Shown: positions 12,311 through 23,920, numbered from the stretch's first letter. The stretch is DNA of 64,000 nt from Platerodrilus igneus (GCA_036346225.1 JARFIW010001469.1:11998001-12062000), one strand, 5' to 3'. Numbers and translations: made by a program. The notes: a model not told the origin generated them from the letters alone.

Positions 12311-12355
12311 TCCTGTCGACGCGTTTCACCCTAATAGGGGCTCATCAGGACAGGA
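12311..12355 (-). ncRNA. Hammerhead ribozyme motif, type I, copy 1
   Basis: On the minus strand the 45 nt fold as a hammerhead. Stem I is TCCTGTC paired with GACAGGA (7 bp). The core CTGATGA is followed by stem II G-CCC-(ctatta)-GGG-T, then GAAA. Stem III is minimal, A-CGCG-T, and a self-complementary ACGCGT results. The cleavage triplet is GTC, just before GACAGGA. All conserved core bases are present. Minimal stem III with a palindromic loop is the form known from Penelope-like elements, where activity is thought to need dimers. Confidence 0.85.
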
Positions 12356-12672
12356 GTAGCAAAGTTGTAACATTTAATACAGACACCTTATGGGAAGTAC
12401 AGCATCACCTAGCTCACAATTTGTGTCTTCGTATCGTTTCACCTAATATCGCAGGTTTTAACAACAGTCGGCACGGAGGAGATCCGGCTCATCTGCCTTT
12501 TTCCATAGCCAAAGATAAAATTTAATCGAGAAGTTAGTTTAATGTGTCTTAAATTAATGTAAAATAAAAAAGAATTAATGGCAAGTGACTCAAATTCAGC
12601 CACGAGGGCATCCTGTCGAGGTGATGCTGTACTTCCCATAAGGTGTCTGTATTAAATGTTACAACTTGCTAC

Positions 12673-12716
12673 TCCTGTCCTGATGAACCCCAATAAGGGG
12701 AAACGCGTCGACAGGA
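12673..12716 (+). ncRNA. Hammerhead ribozyme motif, type I, copy 2
   Basis: Plus-strand partner of the minus-strand copy at 12311. Stem I TCCTGTC/GACAGGA is intact (12673-12679 with 12710-12716). Core CTGATGA at 12680-12686, GAAA at 12700-12703 and GTC ending at 12709 are all present. Stem II is slightly damaged: one base is missing before GAAA and the first base is A, so only ccc/ggg pairs around 'caataa'. Stem III is again ACGCGT. It probably folds but less well than copy 1. Confidence 0.8.
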
Positions 12717-12764
12717 TGCCCTCGTGGCTGAATTTGAGTCACTTGCCATTAATTCTTTTTTATT

Positions 12765-12766
12765 TT

Positions 12767-12815
<49 letters not shown>

Positions 12816-12910
12816 CGATACGTATCGGAACGTTTAGATGTTTAGATTAAATATACGTATCGAGATGTAGCGATATGTATCGGTACGCAATGGTACGAAT
12901 CGATATTTTA
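12765..12910. repeat. TA microsatellite followed by decayed CGATA satellite
   Basis: (TA)n runs from about 12765 to 12814. Diverged 'cgatacgtatcg' units follow to about 12905. This mirrors the repeat block on the other side of the hammerhead-bearing inverted repeat. Confidence 0.88.
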
Positions 12911-13534
12911 TCTACTCTTTCTTTGGGAATAAAATCACATGATTGTTTTATACAACAGGTAATTATTTAATGACCTTATTTTTTGTTATATAAATAAGTA
13001 GTGGGTTTTAGATCTGCTGGATGATTAAGAAGACTCTTTTTTATCACCTAAATTTTCGAATATGTTTATATTCTTCTTCAGAGGTACTATAAAATATACA
13101 AACGCATTAACAATAAATAATTACATTTAAGATGTACTCACTAAATTGAGGTTTAAAATATATGAAGTGGCATCAGATATATAAATAAAATAATGTAAAA
13201 GGTTGTTGAAACATATTATAAAATTACTTTGTATATATTAAGATGTTCTTTTTTGAAGTATATCATTTAAATTTTGGCAGTTATTTTGTATACCATTTGT
13301 TATTTTTTATATCATAGTGTATGCATGTACATCATCCTGTATGTATTGATAAATATACAACCTTTATCAATACGTATACATACACATACACATACATATA
13401 TGAGTTCATAAATATTAATTGATTCAAATATTCAAACATATTATTAATGTTTCAATAACCTTTGTATATCACTTAAATTTAATTGTGGTAATAAAACAAA
13501 CAAGCTATAATTGATCATTTTTCTTTTTTGTGAC

Positions 13535-13935
13535 TAAATTTATTATTTATGTATTCATAATTTAGAAGGTATGTATAGATAGAGCTTAGATCATCAACAT
13601 CCGTCATCTTATTCATTGTATATGGAGTTTTGTAAATATAAAACATTTCTAAAAATTTTCTTTTATTTTCATTTTTATCTCTATCAAAAATTTTGACATT
13701 TTAGAAGTCTACATGGTGGTCCTTATTTATGATGTGCATTTATAAGGAACATGCATTAGGCTTTACCCGAACATCACTTTTGTGTTGGGTAATACGTGGT
13801 TTTAAGTTTTGTGAAGTTTGGCCTATGTAACTTTGATTGCAATCAATACATTAATTTTATATATAACATGTCTTTCACTAAGATATGTTTTTAAAGTCCT
13901 TGATATTCTAATGGTTTTTAAACAAATTCAATGAG
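13535..13935 (-). pseudogene. Penelope-like element GIY-YIG endonuclease remnant
   Basis: Minus-strand reading from 13870 downward gives VIYKI, then CIDCNQSYIGQT (13815-13850), R-ITQHKSDV, MHIINKDHHVDF, NVKIFDRD and KRKFLEMFYI. This is the C-terminal GIY-YIG nuclease of Penelope-like retroelements, which has a CxxC knuckle, SYIGQT, R...H and a conserved E. Two in-frame stops and one lost base between IYKIN and CIDC show it is dead. The upstream minus-strand reading (13870-13935) resembles the linker before the nuclease. No reverse transcriptase was found. Hammerhead motifs lie downstream on the same strand, as expected for terminal repeats of this element class. Confidence 0.8.
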
Positions 13936-15635
13936 ATATGAGTAGATGGGCTCCACATGTTACCCTAAATTGACTTCACACTGGAGTATGGTGAGCTCAT
14001 TATAACTCAGTTCAGTTTGTATATGCCTTTTAAACCTTGCATAAATTAAAACCAAAATTTACAGACCCGTTTACTCTTTACAATTCAATTTTTATCCTGA
14101 CTAAATTTTGGATGCTCTAAATACACCCTTTTTCAATATTTAACATAAATAAATTGTCCAGTACATGTATCTTTTACCATAAGTTTCTACAACCATAAAT
14201 ATGTCACCAAAAAAAGTCAACCACAAAGCACAAAATTTCACAAATGTTTATAAAACAACAGAAATTTCAAATAAATTACCTGGAGAATTCTTTAGGCTTC
14301 CTTCCCGTTGGAGATGAGTGCCAGAACAACCCTCTTAATGTCTCCATTTGCTGTGCTGCTTAGCGAATTCACAGGCCTCTACCGTCTGCTACCTCTGTAA
14401 ACTATGCGCCTCGTCTCACAGTACCATTTCATATATCATGCATACAAACTTGATTACTTGTGGTGCTTACCCCCAAATAACATGCTTCCATTTAATGATC
14501 TTTGTGTCGTAGTAGCCGGACCTTTATTAAATTAAAACGCACTACTCGTACTTCACTTGCAACCACTATATTTACGGTAACATAATCACATACATAAAAT
14601 ACTCACAAAAAAACTTTATTGTATGCTGGTCTGAATCGGTATTCAGCACTTTATCGAAGTAATCGCAAATAGAAGAGAAGAAAACGTTAATAATGTAGTT
14701 AGGGTATTTATATTCTTCTAAACCCCCCCCCCCTAGTGGACGCGCTTCCTTCGAAAACTTATTTCCAAAGCTATATCCAAAAATTTTGAATATAGCCGTC
14801 TCTAAATTCGTAAAATTTGTTCCGTTCTACTTGCCGTATACCCCGAATTCGCTTTCAACTTTCGCGTGTGCCTACGTTTGGAAAACTGTCTGCTTTCAAC
14901 CAATGACAAAATTCTCTGCCGTCACAAACTCCGCCTAAGCTCTATATATCTTTGTTTTATACATGTTTGCCGTTTCGTTCAAAACCCCACTTGAGTTACA
15001 GAAAATCGATATTGATGACATCCTATTTCAATTCCACGTGTATATGGTACATGCATTTCAATTCTTTGCTTGCTTTATATCTGTCTCTATCTGTTGTATA
15101 TAACCGATTGTGCATTTCCCTCGCTCCTTAAAATGTTTGTTACCCTAGTTGTTTATACCAAACTGACGGTTGAAAATATTTTCTATGAAATCCTATCTTA
15201 ACATAGGTTCGACTTCTTTGAAAGTAATCTTTTAAAACGTAGGTGTTTTTGTTAATTATCGACCGGTTTGAACATAACAATTCCTAAACTTTCTACTTCT
15301 TCGTATCTGATAAAACTGACATTGGCTTTTACAACGAATACAATTGCCTTGGGATTATTGGTTTTTTTGCGCAGCACGTTTCCTTTTGCTTATATGTGTT
15401 GAATTAAAGTAACTTTATGGTTAATTATGCGTATTCTTGAACTTCTAGTTGCTTGGAAGCTTTCTCCCTTCCTGTGATCCTAACATTTCAATTATTAAAA
15501 TTAAAAATACTCTAATATTCGTCCGTTTTCCCTAAATGAATTAAATTAATTTTTCACGTTAATAATTTGCTCTTTTCTATATACAGGGTTGTTGAAATTT
15601 TATTGTTTCACACTGATTTACCCCTTTGAATCCAC

Positions 15636-15638
<3 letters not shown>

Positions 15639-15673
<35 letters not shown>

Positions 15674-15825
15674 GAAATTGCCCCACGATTGGGGGCGATA
15701 TTTATGTGATATGAAATAGCCTTTTTGGGGATGATTTTAAGCCCCTACGATGGGTACCATATTTATTTGATATGAAATCGCCCCACGATTGGGTGTGTTA
15801 TATTTATTGCTGTGATATGCCCTAT
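15639..15825. repeat. TA microsatellite plus short 'gatatgaaat-cgccccacgatt' repeats
   Basis: (TA)n at 15639-15670, then three diverged units beginning 'atgaaat' with 'gccccacgattggg' or 'gcccctacgatggg' and 'tatttatttgat' (about 15671, 15710 and 15769). Confidence 0.75.
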
Positions 15826-16440
15826 TAAGTTTCTATACTTTCTTCTTTACCACTACCAGCTCACTGAATGCTCGACTTCCTAATAATAAATCTTATTTTA
15901 CCCTTTAAATGGTTCAAATAAAGCGGTTCAAAAATTACACAATATAATAATTGATAATATGTACAATATTGTGTAACCTCAAAATTTTCCCCTGGATAGA
16001 ATATTTACATTTACCAACTTTATGCTTTCCTGAAAGCCAGCAAAAATATCTTTTAACTACTCTTAAGTATCTTCGAACGTCCTAAGATGCTTTCCCTGTT
16101 TTCATATTTTCAAATGACCTTTTCGATGACTCGTACAAATATATAATGTATAGCAAATATTAAATTTGAAACAGTCTTTAAATAATAAATGTTTAGAAAT
16201 CGCTAACCTGGAACGGTCTCTGGAGTTGCCTCATAGTGTCTGTGGTGTACATCCCTTGCTATGTCCGCCCTACTTATTGGCCAAAATTATCCATTTTTGA
16301 TTTCTGGTATTTTTCGTTAAATTAACTTTGAGTACCCTTTTGATCGCACTTTCGGACGTATTTTTAGATTTGTGTTAAGGCTTACATCTCGACATGAACA
16401 TCGACTTGCTTGTCAACTTAAATATCAACTTAGTACATAT

Positions 16441-16515
16441 GACATCAACGAAACTGACATCAAAGAAAGTGGCATCCACAAAAGTGGCATCAACGAAAGT
16501 GGCATGAACAAAAAA
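16441..16515. repeat. 15-bp tandem repeat, 5 copies
   Basis: Consensus 'ggcatcaacgaaagt', units starting at 16441, 16456, 16471, 16486 and 16501. The period is a multiple of three and one frame reads as a pentapeptide repeat (S-G-I-N-E type), but no longer ORF surrounds it. Confidence 0.88.
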
Positions 16516-17439
16516 CCGTCTCAACAAAAGCCCTGTTTTGTTAAATATTAAAATTAATTCAATTAATTGTCTAACTTACGTCTATTTGCAGATCGGCTTA
16601 TTTTTCGCCGCACAATTTTTGCACTTTCAAATTTTACTTAATCTGAATTTTAACGTTCCACTAATTAATTTCATCGCGTAAATTTTTACTGCATTTGATC
16701 ATAGTTTGTGCTTGGTTGAATATGAACTGACTCTTTATTCATTTCCTATTGTATTTATAAGCCCTCCCCACGAATCGTTTCCATTGGCGTGTTTATTGAT
16801 CAAGGTTTGTACTTTGCCTTATCTCTGGCAGAACTCGGTATTTCTCAAAATTCCTGTCTAATTCTTGGTGACAATGCTTTATCAGTCACATAAGCGTTCT
16901 GTATTATATAGTTATTTCTTAGGATTCCCAGTTATTACTCACATTCAATCACGTAATTTTATGTTTTTAGTTTAAAAGTCCAGAAATTATCATATAATGA
17001 ACCGCCTGGTGTTTATTTGTTTGTTACAGAATGTTGGTTTTCTGAACAAATGTATTCTTTCGAGTCACGTATTTAGTGACGAATTAGAATTCATCTTCTT
17101 ATACAAGCGTTAATATTTTCGACGTAATTATTAGATATTTGAATGCCAATTTATCTATGTTTTCCGATAATTTATTTTGATGCAATTAGTTGCTTCTAAA
17201 ACCTAATCTTTACTCGTAAATTATACTTAAACATATTATACGACGTACACATTACTATTACATACAAAATGAGCTTCTTTCTCATGCATTAGATCAAATA
17301 TCCTTTATGTACAGTTCTCGCAATTGACTTTTTGTAGAATAGTCGATTTACTCCTATAATTGATGGAATTATTTGATTTTCTTAAAGTTCTGCGACCTCT
17401 ATGACTTAATCTACCCTTAAACTACCCTCTAATCATAGC

Positions 17440-17441
<2 letters not shown>

Positions 17442-17474
<33 letters not shown>

Positions 17475-17590
17475 ATTCAAACTAATAGGTATCGACACGT
17501 CAATACATATAGATATGTATCACCTGGCTACGTATCAATAGGCATCGGTGTCTATCGCTACACATATCGATGCATAAAGATGCAAATCTG
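17442..17590. repeat. TA microsatellite and decayed CGATA satellite
   Basis: (TA)n at 17442-17472, then scattered 'tatcgacacg', 'tatcaataggcatcg' and 'tatcgatgcat' units to about 17575. Same family of repeats as at 12.1 and 12.8 kb. Confidence 0.75.
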
Positions 17591-17711
17591 TAAATATGTA
17601 TAGAATTTAATCAAAACCTTAGGTAAAAAATTCAGGTTAACTTAGTATTTAATAATCTAATAACCATAATCATAATGTTATATTTTAAATCCTAATATAT
17701 AACAATATAGC

Positions 17712-18845
17712 TTATTTGTTATTATATGATATGTATTTGCTGTTCATCGACAAAAACATCAATTGTTCCACTTGATCACTGGTTAATGAACATCGTTGAT
17801 TTTCTAATATTAAGCTACCTTTGCTAAACACCTGTTCTGATGGAACACTGGTTGCTGGTGATGATAGATATTTTTTAGCTAGTTTGCTCAATGTCGGTAA
17901 CTCGTATTCATTCAGTTTCCACCACAGAAGCGGGTTTTCAGAATAATCTAAATCAAACATTTTTTGATACTGTTTTAATTCTGCCTCTATTTTATCCTGT
18001 TTAGAAGTGGGGCCGGCTTGATTTAAAGTTTTTGCAACTATAAATGATAGGTCTTCCATCTTATTGATTTTATTATTTTCTTCGCTTTCAGTAAAACTTT
18101 CTTCCATTTCAAAAAGAATATCCTTTTTTGTTTGAGAAAAATCTATGGGACTGCTTTTAAATCGTGGATAAAAAACATAGCTTTTTTTAAAAAACCGTTA
18201 ACCGCCTACTCTTCACAGTATCTCTCATGCAAAAGAGTCTTTATAGGTTTAATTAAAGCCCATTTTACGGCAAAGTCGGTTAGTTTCTGGGTATGATCTA
18301 TGAGCTGCAAATCGTCTAAACTTATTTGAAACTCTGGTTCAGTATTTTGTATGTTATCAATTATTCGTTGCGCAGCAGGAACTATACTGAAAGATATTAT
18401 AAAATTTTCACTGGCCATGTGCGTTCTAATTGTTTTAAAGTAGTTCAATGAATCTACGCTAGTTTTGAGACAATCTATTTCATACTGCGTTAAAATAAGT
18501 GCTTTGTGTTTTCCTTTCTGATAATCGTTAAGTACCCATGTTAAAGCAAATTGCTGTTCTATGCATACTGCTAAAAGATCCAACAAAGACCACCACCGCG
18601 TTGCAGAAAAACTTGGAAACTTCCTCAAAAGAATGATGAATCTTTTTTGTGCAGTGTTTAACGTGCGATTAATTTTATAACTGTGAGAAAATAACATTTG
18701 TATTCTGTTGGATTTTTCTATAGCGGAAGATAATTCTAAAATTTGAAACGACTCTTTTACTGCTAAATTTATTGTATGACCAAAACAACTTATTTGTATT
18801 TTTTCAGGTACAAGCTAACCGCTTTAACAATATTAGCACCTTGAT
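17712..18845 (-). pseudogene. hAT-family transposase, C-terminal two thirds, broken
   Basis: Minus-strand remnant. It starts abruptly at about 18845 with TTDQGANIVKAV, the region after the catalytic core in ZBED-like hAT transposases, followed by CFGHTINLAVK. The open stretch 18697-18206 has FSATRWWSLLDLL. The hAT dimerisation domain closes the gene at 17990-17712 with ENPLLWWKLNEYELP, PATSVPSEQVFSKG and LMFLSMN. The zinc finger and first catalytic region are missing, cut off where BEL gag sequence begins. One frameshift separates the two open stretches, near 18110-18200. Confidence 0.88.
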
Positions 18846-18867
18846 CCGTTGTACATGCTACTACTTT

Positions 18868-20040
18868 TTCTAGCTGCACGATTAAGGAAAACTTTTTTGA
18901 GCAATATAATTTCATTATTGGTGAAATCGCTTCGGCTGAAGACGCAGATAATCAATTTGAAATACAGTATTCAATCAGAAAGCGCTTTGACAATACCTTT
19001 TTTCTTGTTAAAGCCCGTTATTTCAAGTTATTTCCAATCAATCTTGCCTCCCCTGTAGAAAGTAAATCCGCGCCTTTACACAGTGCAAAATCCAAAGTGA
19101 TACTACCGTCGTTTATTCTCCCTTCGTTTGACGGTGATATCAGTACGTTCGAAACCTTTATTGATGGATTTGATAGTCTGGTTCACTATAATGACAACCT
19201 CTTCGACGTCGATAAATTTTTCTACCTCTAGTCTGCTTTGAAAAATTCCGCATTACTTACCATTAAAAATTTTGATCTAACGGCTTCAAATTACCCCCTT
19301 GCATATAATAAAATTCACGAAAAATATCGTAATATTCGCCGCATCTTGTCTGCTCTTTGGAAAATATTGAAAAATCCCCAAAATTGAATTATGACCATCC
19401 ATCAGGTTTGCAAAAATTAGTAGACACTTTTACCGATAACTTGCAAGCCCTTAAGAAGTTTTATTTGTCTGTAGAGGAATGGGACTTAATCCTGGTGCAA
19501 ATGATCCTAAATTGCCTGGATGTGCACACTGCTCGCAATTTTGAGTTGCATAAGGATCCCTCTTCTATCCCATCCTATGCAGAGTAAATTGCTTACTTGG
19601 AAAAAATTTGTAAATCTTTATCAAATTTGTGGGTCAATCATAAATCTGATTTAAACAAAGTCATTCATTCCAGCAACCTGTCTAAGTCTCGCTCCGCCGT
19701 TTCCATGTTAGTCCAGAGAAAGCGTAATGTCAATAAATGTCCGCTTTGCAAACAAGATCACAATCTTTATCGCTGTAATGATTTCGTCAAACTTTCTTCA
19801 CAAGATCGCTACAACTTTGCAAAAAACGAACATCTTTGCATTAATTACCTTAGCAATTCTCACATTCTAAATAAATGCAAGTCTACTTTCTCATGCCGCC
19901 AATGCAATCAACGTTGTCATTCCTTATTGCATTTCGTTCGCGTTTCGTCTAAACCCGTCTTCGCTGCTAGTAACCAGGCTTGCATGAGCCCGGACACCGC
20001 CGCCTCTAAGGTTTTACCTTCTATTAGTCCCGCTATTTAA
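18868..20040 (+). pseudogene. BEL/Pao retrotransposon gag, broken
   Basis: First part of a BEL/Pao element. The frame opens with FFEQYNFIIGEIASAEDAD (near 18893), then ILPSFDGDISTFETFID (near 19110), FDSLVHYNDN and ASNYPLAYNKIHEKY, the usual BEL gag series. The second part holds zinc-knuckle cysteines CPLCKQDHNLYRC, CINYLSNSHILNKC and CRQCNQRCHSLLH (19735-19935). Internal stops at about 19228 and 19585 and frameshifts near 19360 break it. There is no 5' LTR and no start: the sequence butts directly against the hAT remnant at about 18845-18868. Confidence 0.9.
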
Positions 20041-20421
20041 GACCGCTACAAGCCATCCACTCCTCTTGCCTCTGAGGAATCATCGACTTCGTTTAGCTGT
20101 AGTGATCAGTCAACTTCGTATGTCGTTTTATTTAATTCCTAAAACTTCCGTCATTTTACTTTCCACCGTTCAAGTGGAATTTGCTGATTGCTCTAGTTCT
20201 TTCCAAAAATTTCGTAGTTTACTCGATTCGGGCAGAATGACTTCTTTTATTTCGCAAAATAGTGTGACACGTTTAGGTTTTCGTACTACTCCACATTCCC
20301 TTACCCTTAGTGATTTAGGCTCCATGCGCTCTGCAGCTCTGCATGGCGCTGTCGCCGTCTCGTTCAAACCAATAGGTGTTTCCTTGCCGATTAATAATTT
20401 TCAAGCTGTGGTACTTCCCCA
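20041..20421 (+). pseudogene. BEL/Pao protease region
   Basis: Continues gag after a frameshift near 20135. The aspartic protease motif reads FRSLLDSGRMTSFIS (about 20210-20250), with the catalytic D in LDSG. It stops at VVLP (20405-20421), where a SINE has entered. The BEL frame picks up again with VVLPKFCENLP at 24596. Confidence 0.85.
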
Positions 20422-20677
20422 CGCCCAAGGTCTCGGGTTCGAATCCCGACACGGTCCGCTTTAAAAATATTAGGCCAGCATTTTTTACAAAAATACATCC
20501 TTGTTCGGATGAGAGGTAAAAGGAAAGTCCCGTGTGTGAGTATTGTCACGCACGTTTAAGATCCCTACCTTGGTTGGAAGAGCAAGGGTTCGGCAAAATA
20601 AAAAACTTTCCAGGTAAAAAAAAATCGCTTCCTGGCCAATGTAGTACCTTCGGGATGAGCATTGGAAAATCAAATGT
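20422..20677 (+). mobile_element. tRNA-derived SINE, copy 2, 5'-truncated
   Basis: Starts at the anticodon-loop side with 'gcccaaggtctcgggttcg', keeps the B box 'ggttcgaatcccgac', and ends 'gagcattggaaaatcaaatg'. Flanking direct repeats 'gtggtacttccccac' (20407-20421) and 'gtagtatttccccac' (20681-20695) are the probable target duplication, with two mismatches. Confidence 0.85.
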
Positions 20678-20695
20678 AATGTAGTATTTCCCCAC

Positions 20696-21228
20696 GATGC
20701 AACGTCCGGAATGATAGGGCTGACGAATTAGCTAAAGAGGCCGCGACGGGCGGATTTCGGATATCACATTCGTCGATACCGAGGTCTCAAATTAAAAGAA
20801 AACTGCGCGAAAAGTCAATTCGACAATGGGAAGAGAGGTGGAACAGCGCTGCCACGGGTAGGTTGACCCACAAATTCATACCGAGCATAGAATCTAAAGG
20901 TAAGATCAAGGTGAAACTTGATCATAAAATGGTGCAACTGTTAACAGAGCACGGCGCCCTAAAAGCGTATTCACAAAGATTCGGTTTAACCGATAATGAC
21001 CGCTGCGAGTGTGGTGAGGGCGCAGAAAGCGCAGAGCACATGCTCTTCGACTGTCCACTAGAGGTGGCAAATAGGAGGTTAACTGATACGAAATTAGCTA
21101 TCGCAGGGCTAGCATGGCCAAAGAGACTAAAGGAAGTCGGGGAAGTGGCTAACCAGAAAACGTTCTGGACCGCATTCAAAGAATCTTCGGGAAGGGTCGC
21201 GAGATTGGACGGTGATAATCGCGCGTAA
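20696..21228 (+). pseudogene. R1-like LINE, RNase H and C-terminal end
   Basis: The frame runs open from about 20701 to the TAA at 21226. It begins in an RNase H-type motif, NDRADELAKEAATGG. It ends with a CCHC-like C-terminal box, RCECGEGAESAEHMLFDC (20993-21050), typical of R1/LOA/Jockey-type elements. Only the 3' portion is present, as with most 5'-truncated LINE copies. The frame is intact, so this insertion is younger than the BEL element around it. Confidence 0.8.
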
Positions 21229-23920
21229 ATCGGAAGGTGAAAGGAGGGCGGAGGGAGGATTGGAAAACTTTAACTTTGATTTGGCGTGAGAAATGATATG
21301 AGCATGATAAACATAACCTGTAAAAAAAGAAGATAAAAAAAAATAAAATATTAATAATAATAATATAAAATAATAATCAAAAGTCTAATATGCACGGCGA
21401 ATCCCCACACCACTAAAGCAGTCGCTATCCTACCATCTACGCGCGGAAAATCGGTAATAAACGAAAACAAATAAATAATAATAAACTAAATCAGAAAACC
21501 TCTTTAATATAAATCAGTGTAATAAATAAAGAAATAAAATAGAGTGAAACCGCGAACCCCCCACTTTTGAAGTGATAGTGATTGTAAAACATCCCCCCCC
21601 CCCCGAACGTTTAGGACTATAACAGTGCATAACCATCCCCTAGAAGTAAGAAACAAACAGACGGCCAGGTCATCGAATGCTGGGAAAATTTATAATTAAA
21701 ATAAGAATAAAATTGTGGCGACTGTACTCGCATCAGCATTGATTTGTATTAATAAGAAGATTTTAAAATAATTTAACGCGCACGTTTTTGTGTGTAATTG
21801 CGCTAGTCGACATAATGCTTATCCGAGTGCATCTGATAATTTATTTGGGTGATGCTTCTGCTAAATGCACTGTTGCCTGCTTAAGCTTTTAGATGTTAAT
21901 TTGATTATATATATATATATATATATTGCTGTGATAAGGGGTTGTTTAAGGGTGCATTTTATAGCAAAGGTCGTGCAGGAATTAGAAATCATAATAGGAA
22001 ACAGAAAACTGCATTTATTTAGGAGAAAATTGGGATAGTTTGTAAATAGTAAGCAGTCAACACCCTGTATATAGAGTATAAATAGTTTTAAGCGACGCAA
22101 ATAGGACAATAAGACGCATAGTTAGCATAGAAATAAGTAATACCTGCATTAAGTAGATAACAGATATTTAACACCCGGTATATAGAATTTTAGTAAATTT
22201 AGGTAATGCAAATAACAATATTTTTCAGTGTAAGCACGCGTATTTATAAGTAAGCATAATAAAGGTAATTAAACACGCATTCAAAAAAATTCCAATCAGT
22301 TATGACAATACGGAGATAAGAAATAAAGCTTAAAGAAGCGTAGTGTAAGTGCGTACAAACAATTAACAACTTTGATATGTATAGGTGATTAAAAATGCGT
22401 AAATAGATAAGCATATATGAAAATTGAAAGTCGAATTGCATCAGATATTTGTGTACAATATGGAAAAGCGATAATATTGCTCAAAACACCGCATGGGCTG
22501 ATAACGAAGCAGCTGCAAGCAAACAACAATTACTTGAGAGGACGAGAATGTTACATCAGAAAACTACTTTAAGTTTAGCAAATGGAAAGACTTGATTGGT
22601 TAAGATTAGCGACGGGCTTGTAAGCCATGCCCACAGACGAAGTGGGATATCAATCATATATTAACAGCGACAATGATAACAAAGTCGGTTTTCAACTCAA
22701 CAAAGGCCAAGGTGCGTCACTTTGAACCTAAATGTAACGCGTAAGAATAATATTTAAAAGTGAAATTTGTTTAAGTAACAGATAGTGCGACGAAGATGAA
22801 AATTACTATTGCCGATTAAACGGCTCTAAGTCAGAGGGGGTGTAATGAATAATATTCTGAGGCCGGGGAGTATAATAATCCACTTCTGAGTCTGGTGAGA
22901 ATAAATCTAAGTCTGAGGCGGATAATGACAGTGTTCTGAGGCCGGGGAAAATAAAATCCAATTCTAAGTCTGACAATAAGAAATCTAAGTTTGGGGTGCA
23001 TAATAATTCTAAGTCTGAGGCCGGGGAGAATAAAATCCAATTCTGAGTCTGGTGAGAATAATTCTAAGTTGGAGGCGGATGAAAATGTTCTAAATACGAC
23101 GACAATAATTCGAGGGAGATAATAAATCTAAGTTTGAAGATAATAATTCAAGTAAAATAATAATTCAAATGATATTCTGAGGCTGCGTATGGATAGATAA
23201 TATTTTAAATAGGTATAAAATAATTTTTAATACGAGGTTAATGATCCAAATGGATGGTATAATGCATGAAAAATTCTAGTTGATAATGGAGTCGTTGATA
23301 ATTTTGGTTGCGAGAAGGAAATAACGAAAAAAACAGACCAGGTCAGATTTTTTAGTTTTAAGACATTTTCTTTTCTATTTGAACTTAAATATTGAATATT
23401 GAATTTGCTTAACTAATATAAATTAGTGTGACGGGGTCAACAACGATCTTGCATACGTAGAAAGTACGTAATATGATAAAAAGGTTTTGAACGTTCCAGG
23501 CTTCTTTTTATACAAACAATAGGTTTTTTGGTGACTTTAGATTGATTGAAAAGCATATGATTTTTGAGATAAATACGATGTACAATATTTATTGATTGAA
23601 AAGTGTATTTTAATAATTTTCAAAACCTGTACATAATATTTGTTTTTATTATATGGAATTAACTAACTTCATTTTATAATTCAAAAATAAAAGCTAGTCG
23701 AGGCCGAATGATAAAATTTATGGGAGTGTAATTTGATAATTTAAAAAGAGAGGAGGAGTTATAAGTTGAATACGCCATTGATATCGAGTAAGCCGTCATC
23801 ATATCAAGTTTTGTTATTGGTCGACACAAGGTCGGTCCACGATAAATTCCTGTTTATTCTTAGCAATAATTAAAATAACGCCCGAACGATGGCGCACGAA
23901 TAATTGTGAGAGTAACACAG

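Larger units (their letters stand above)
12222..12770. repeat. Large inverted repeat with a nested direct repeat (probable Penelope terminal repeats)
   Basis: The block 12222-12410 (from 'tttaatcgagaagttag' to 'gtacagcatcacc') returns as its reverse complement at about 12617-12770. Its first part also returns as a direct copy at 12521-12620. A spacer of about 110 bp (12411-12520) is unique. Each inverted arm carries one hammerhead motif. Direct plus inverted terminal copies are a known feature of Penelope-like elements, and a Penelope endonuclease remnant lies 0.8 kb away. Confidence 0.85.
13936..17440. other. Non-coding stretch with small repeats
   Basis: No gene recognised. A GC-richer patch at 14283-14430 reads on the minus strand into a splice-donor-like CTCCAG|GTAATT and could be a lone exon, but it encodes nothing I recognise. 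A (C)n tract is at about 14721-14731. Three small tandem repeats are listed separately. Confidence 0.5.
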
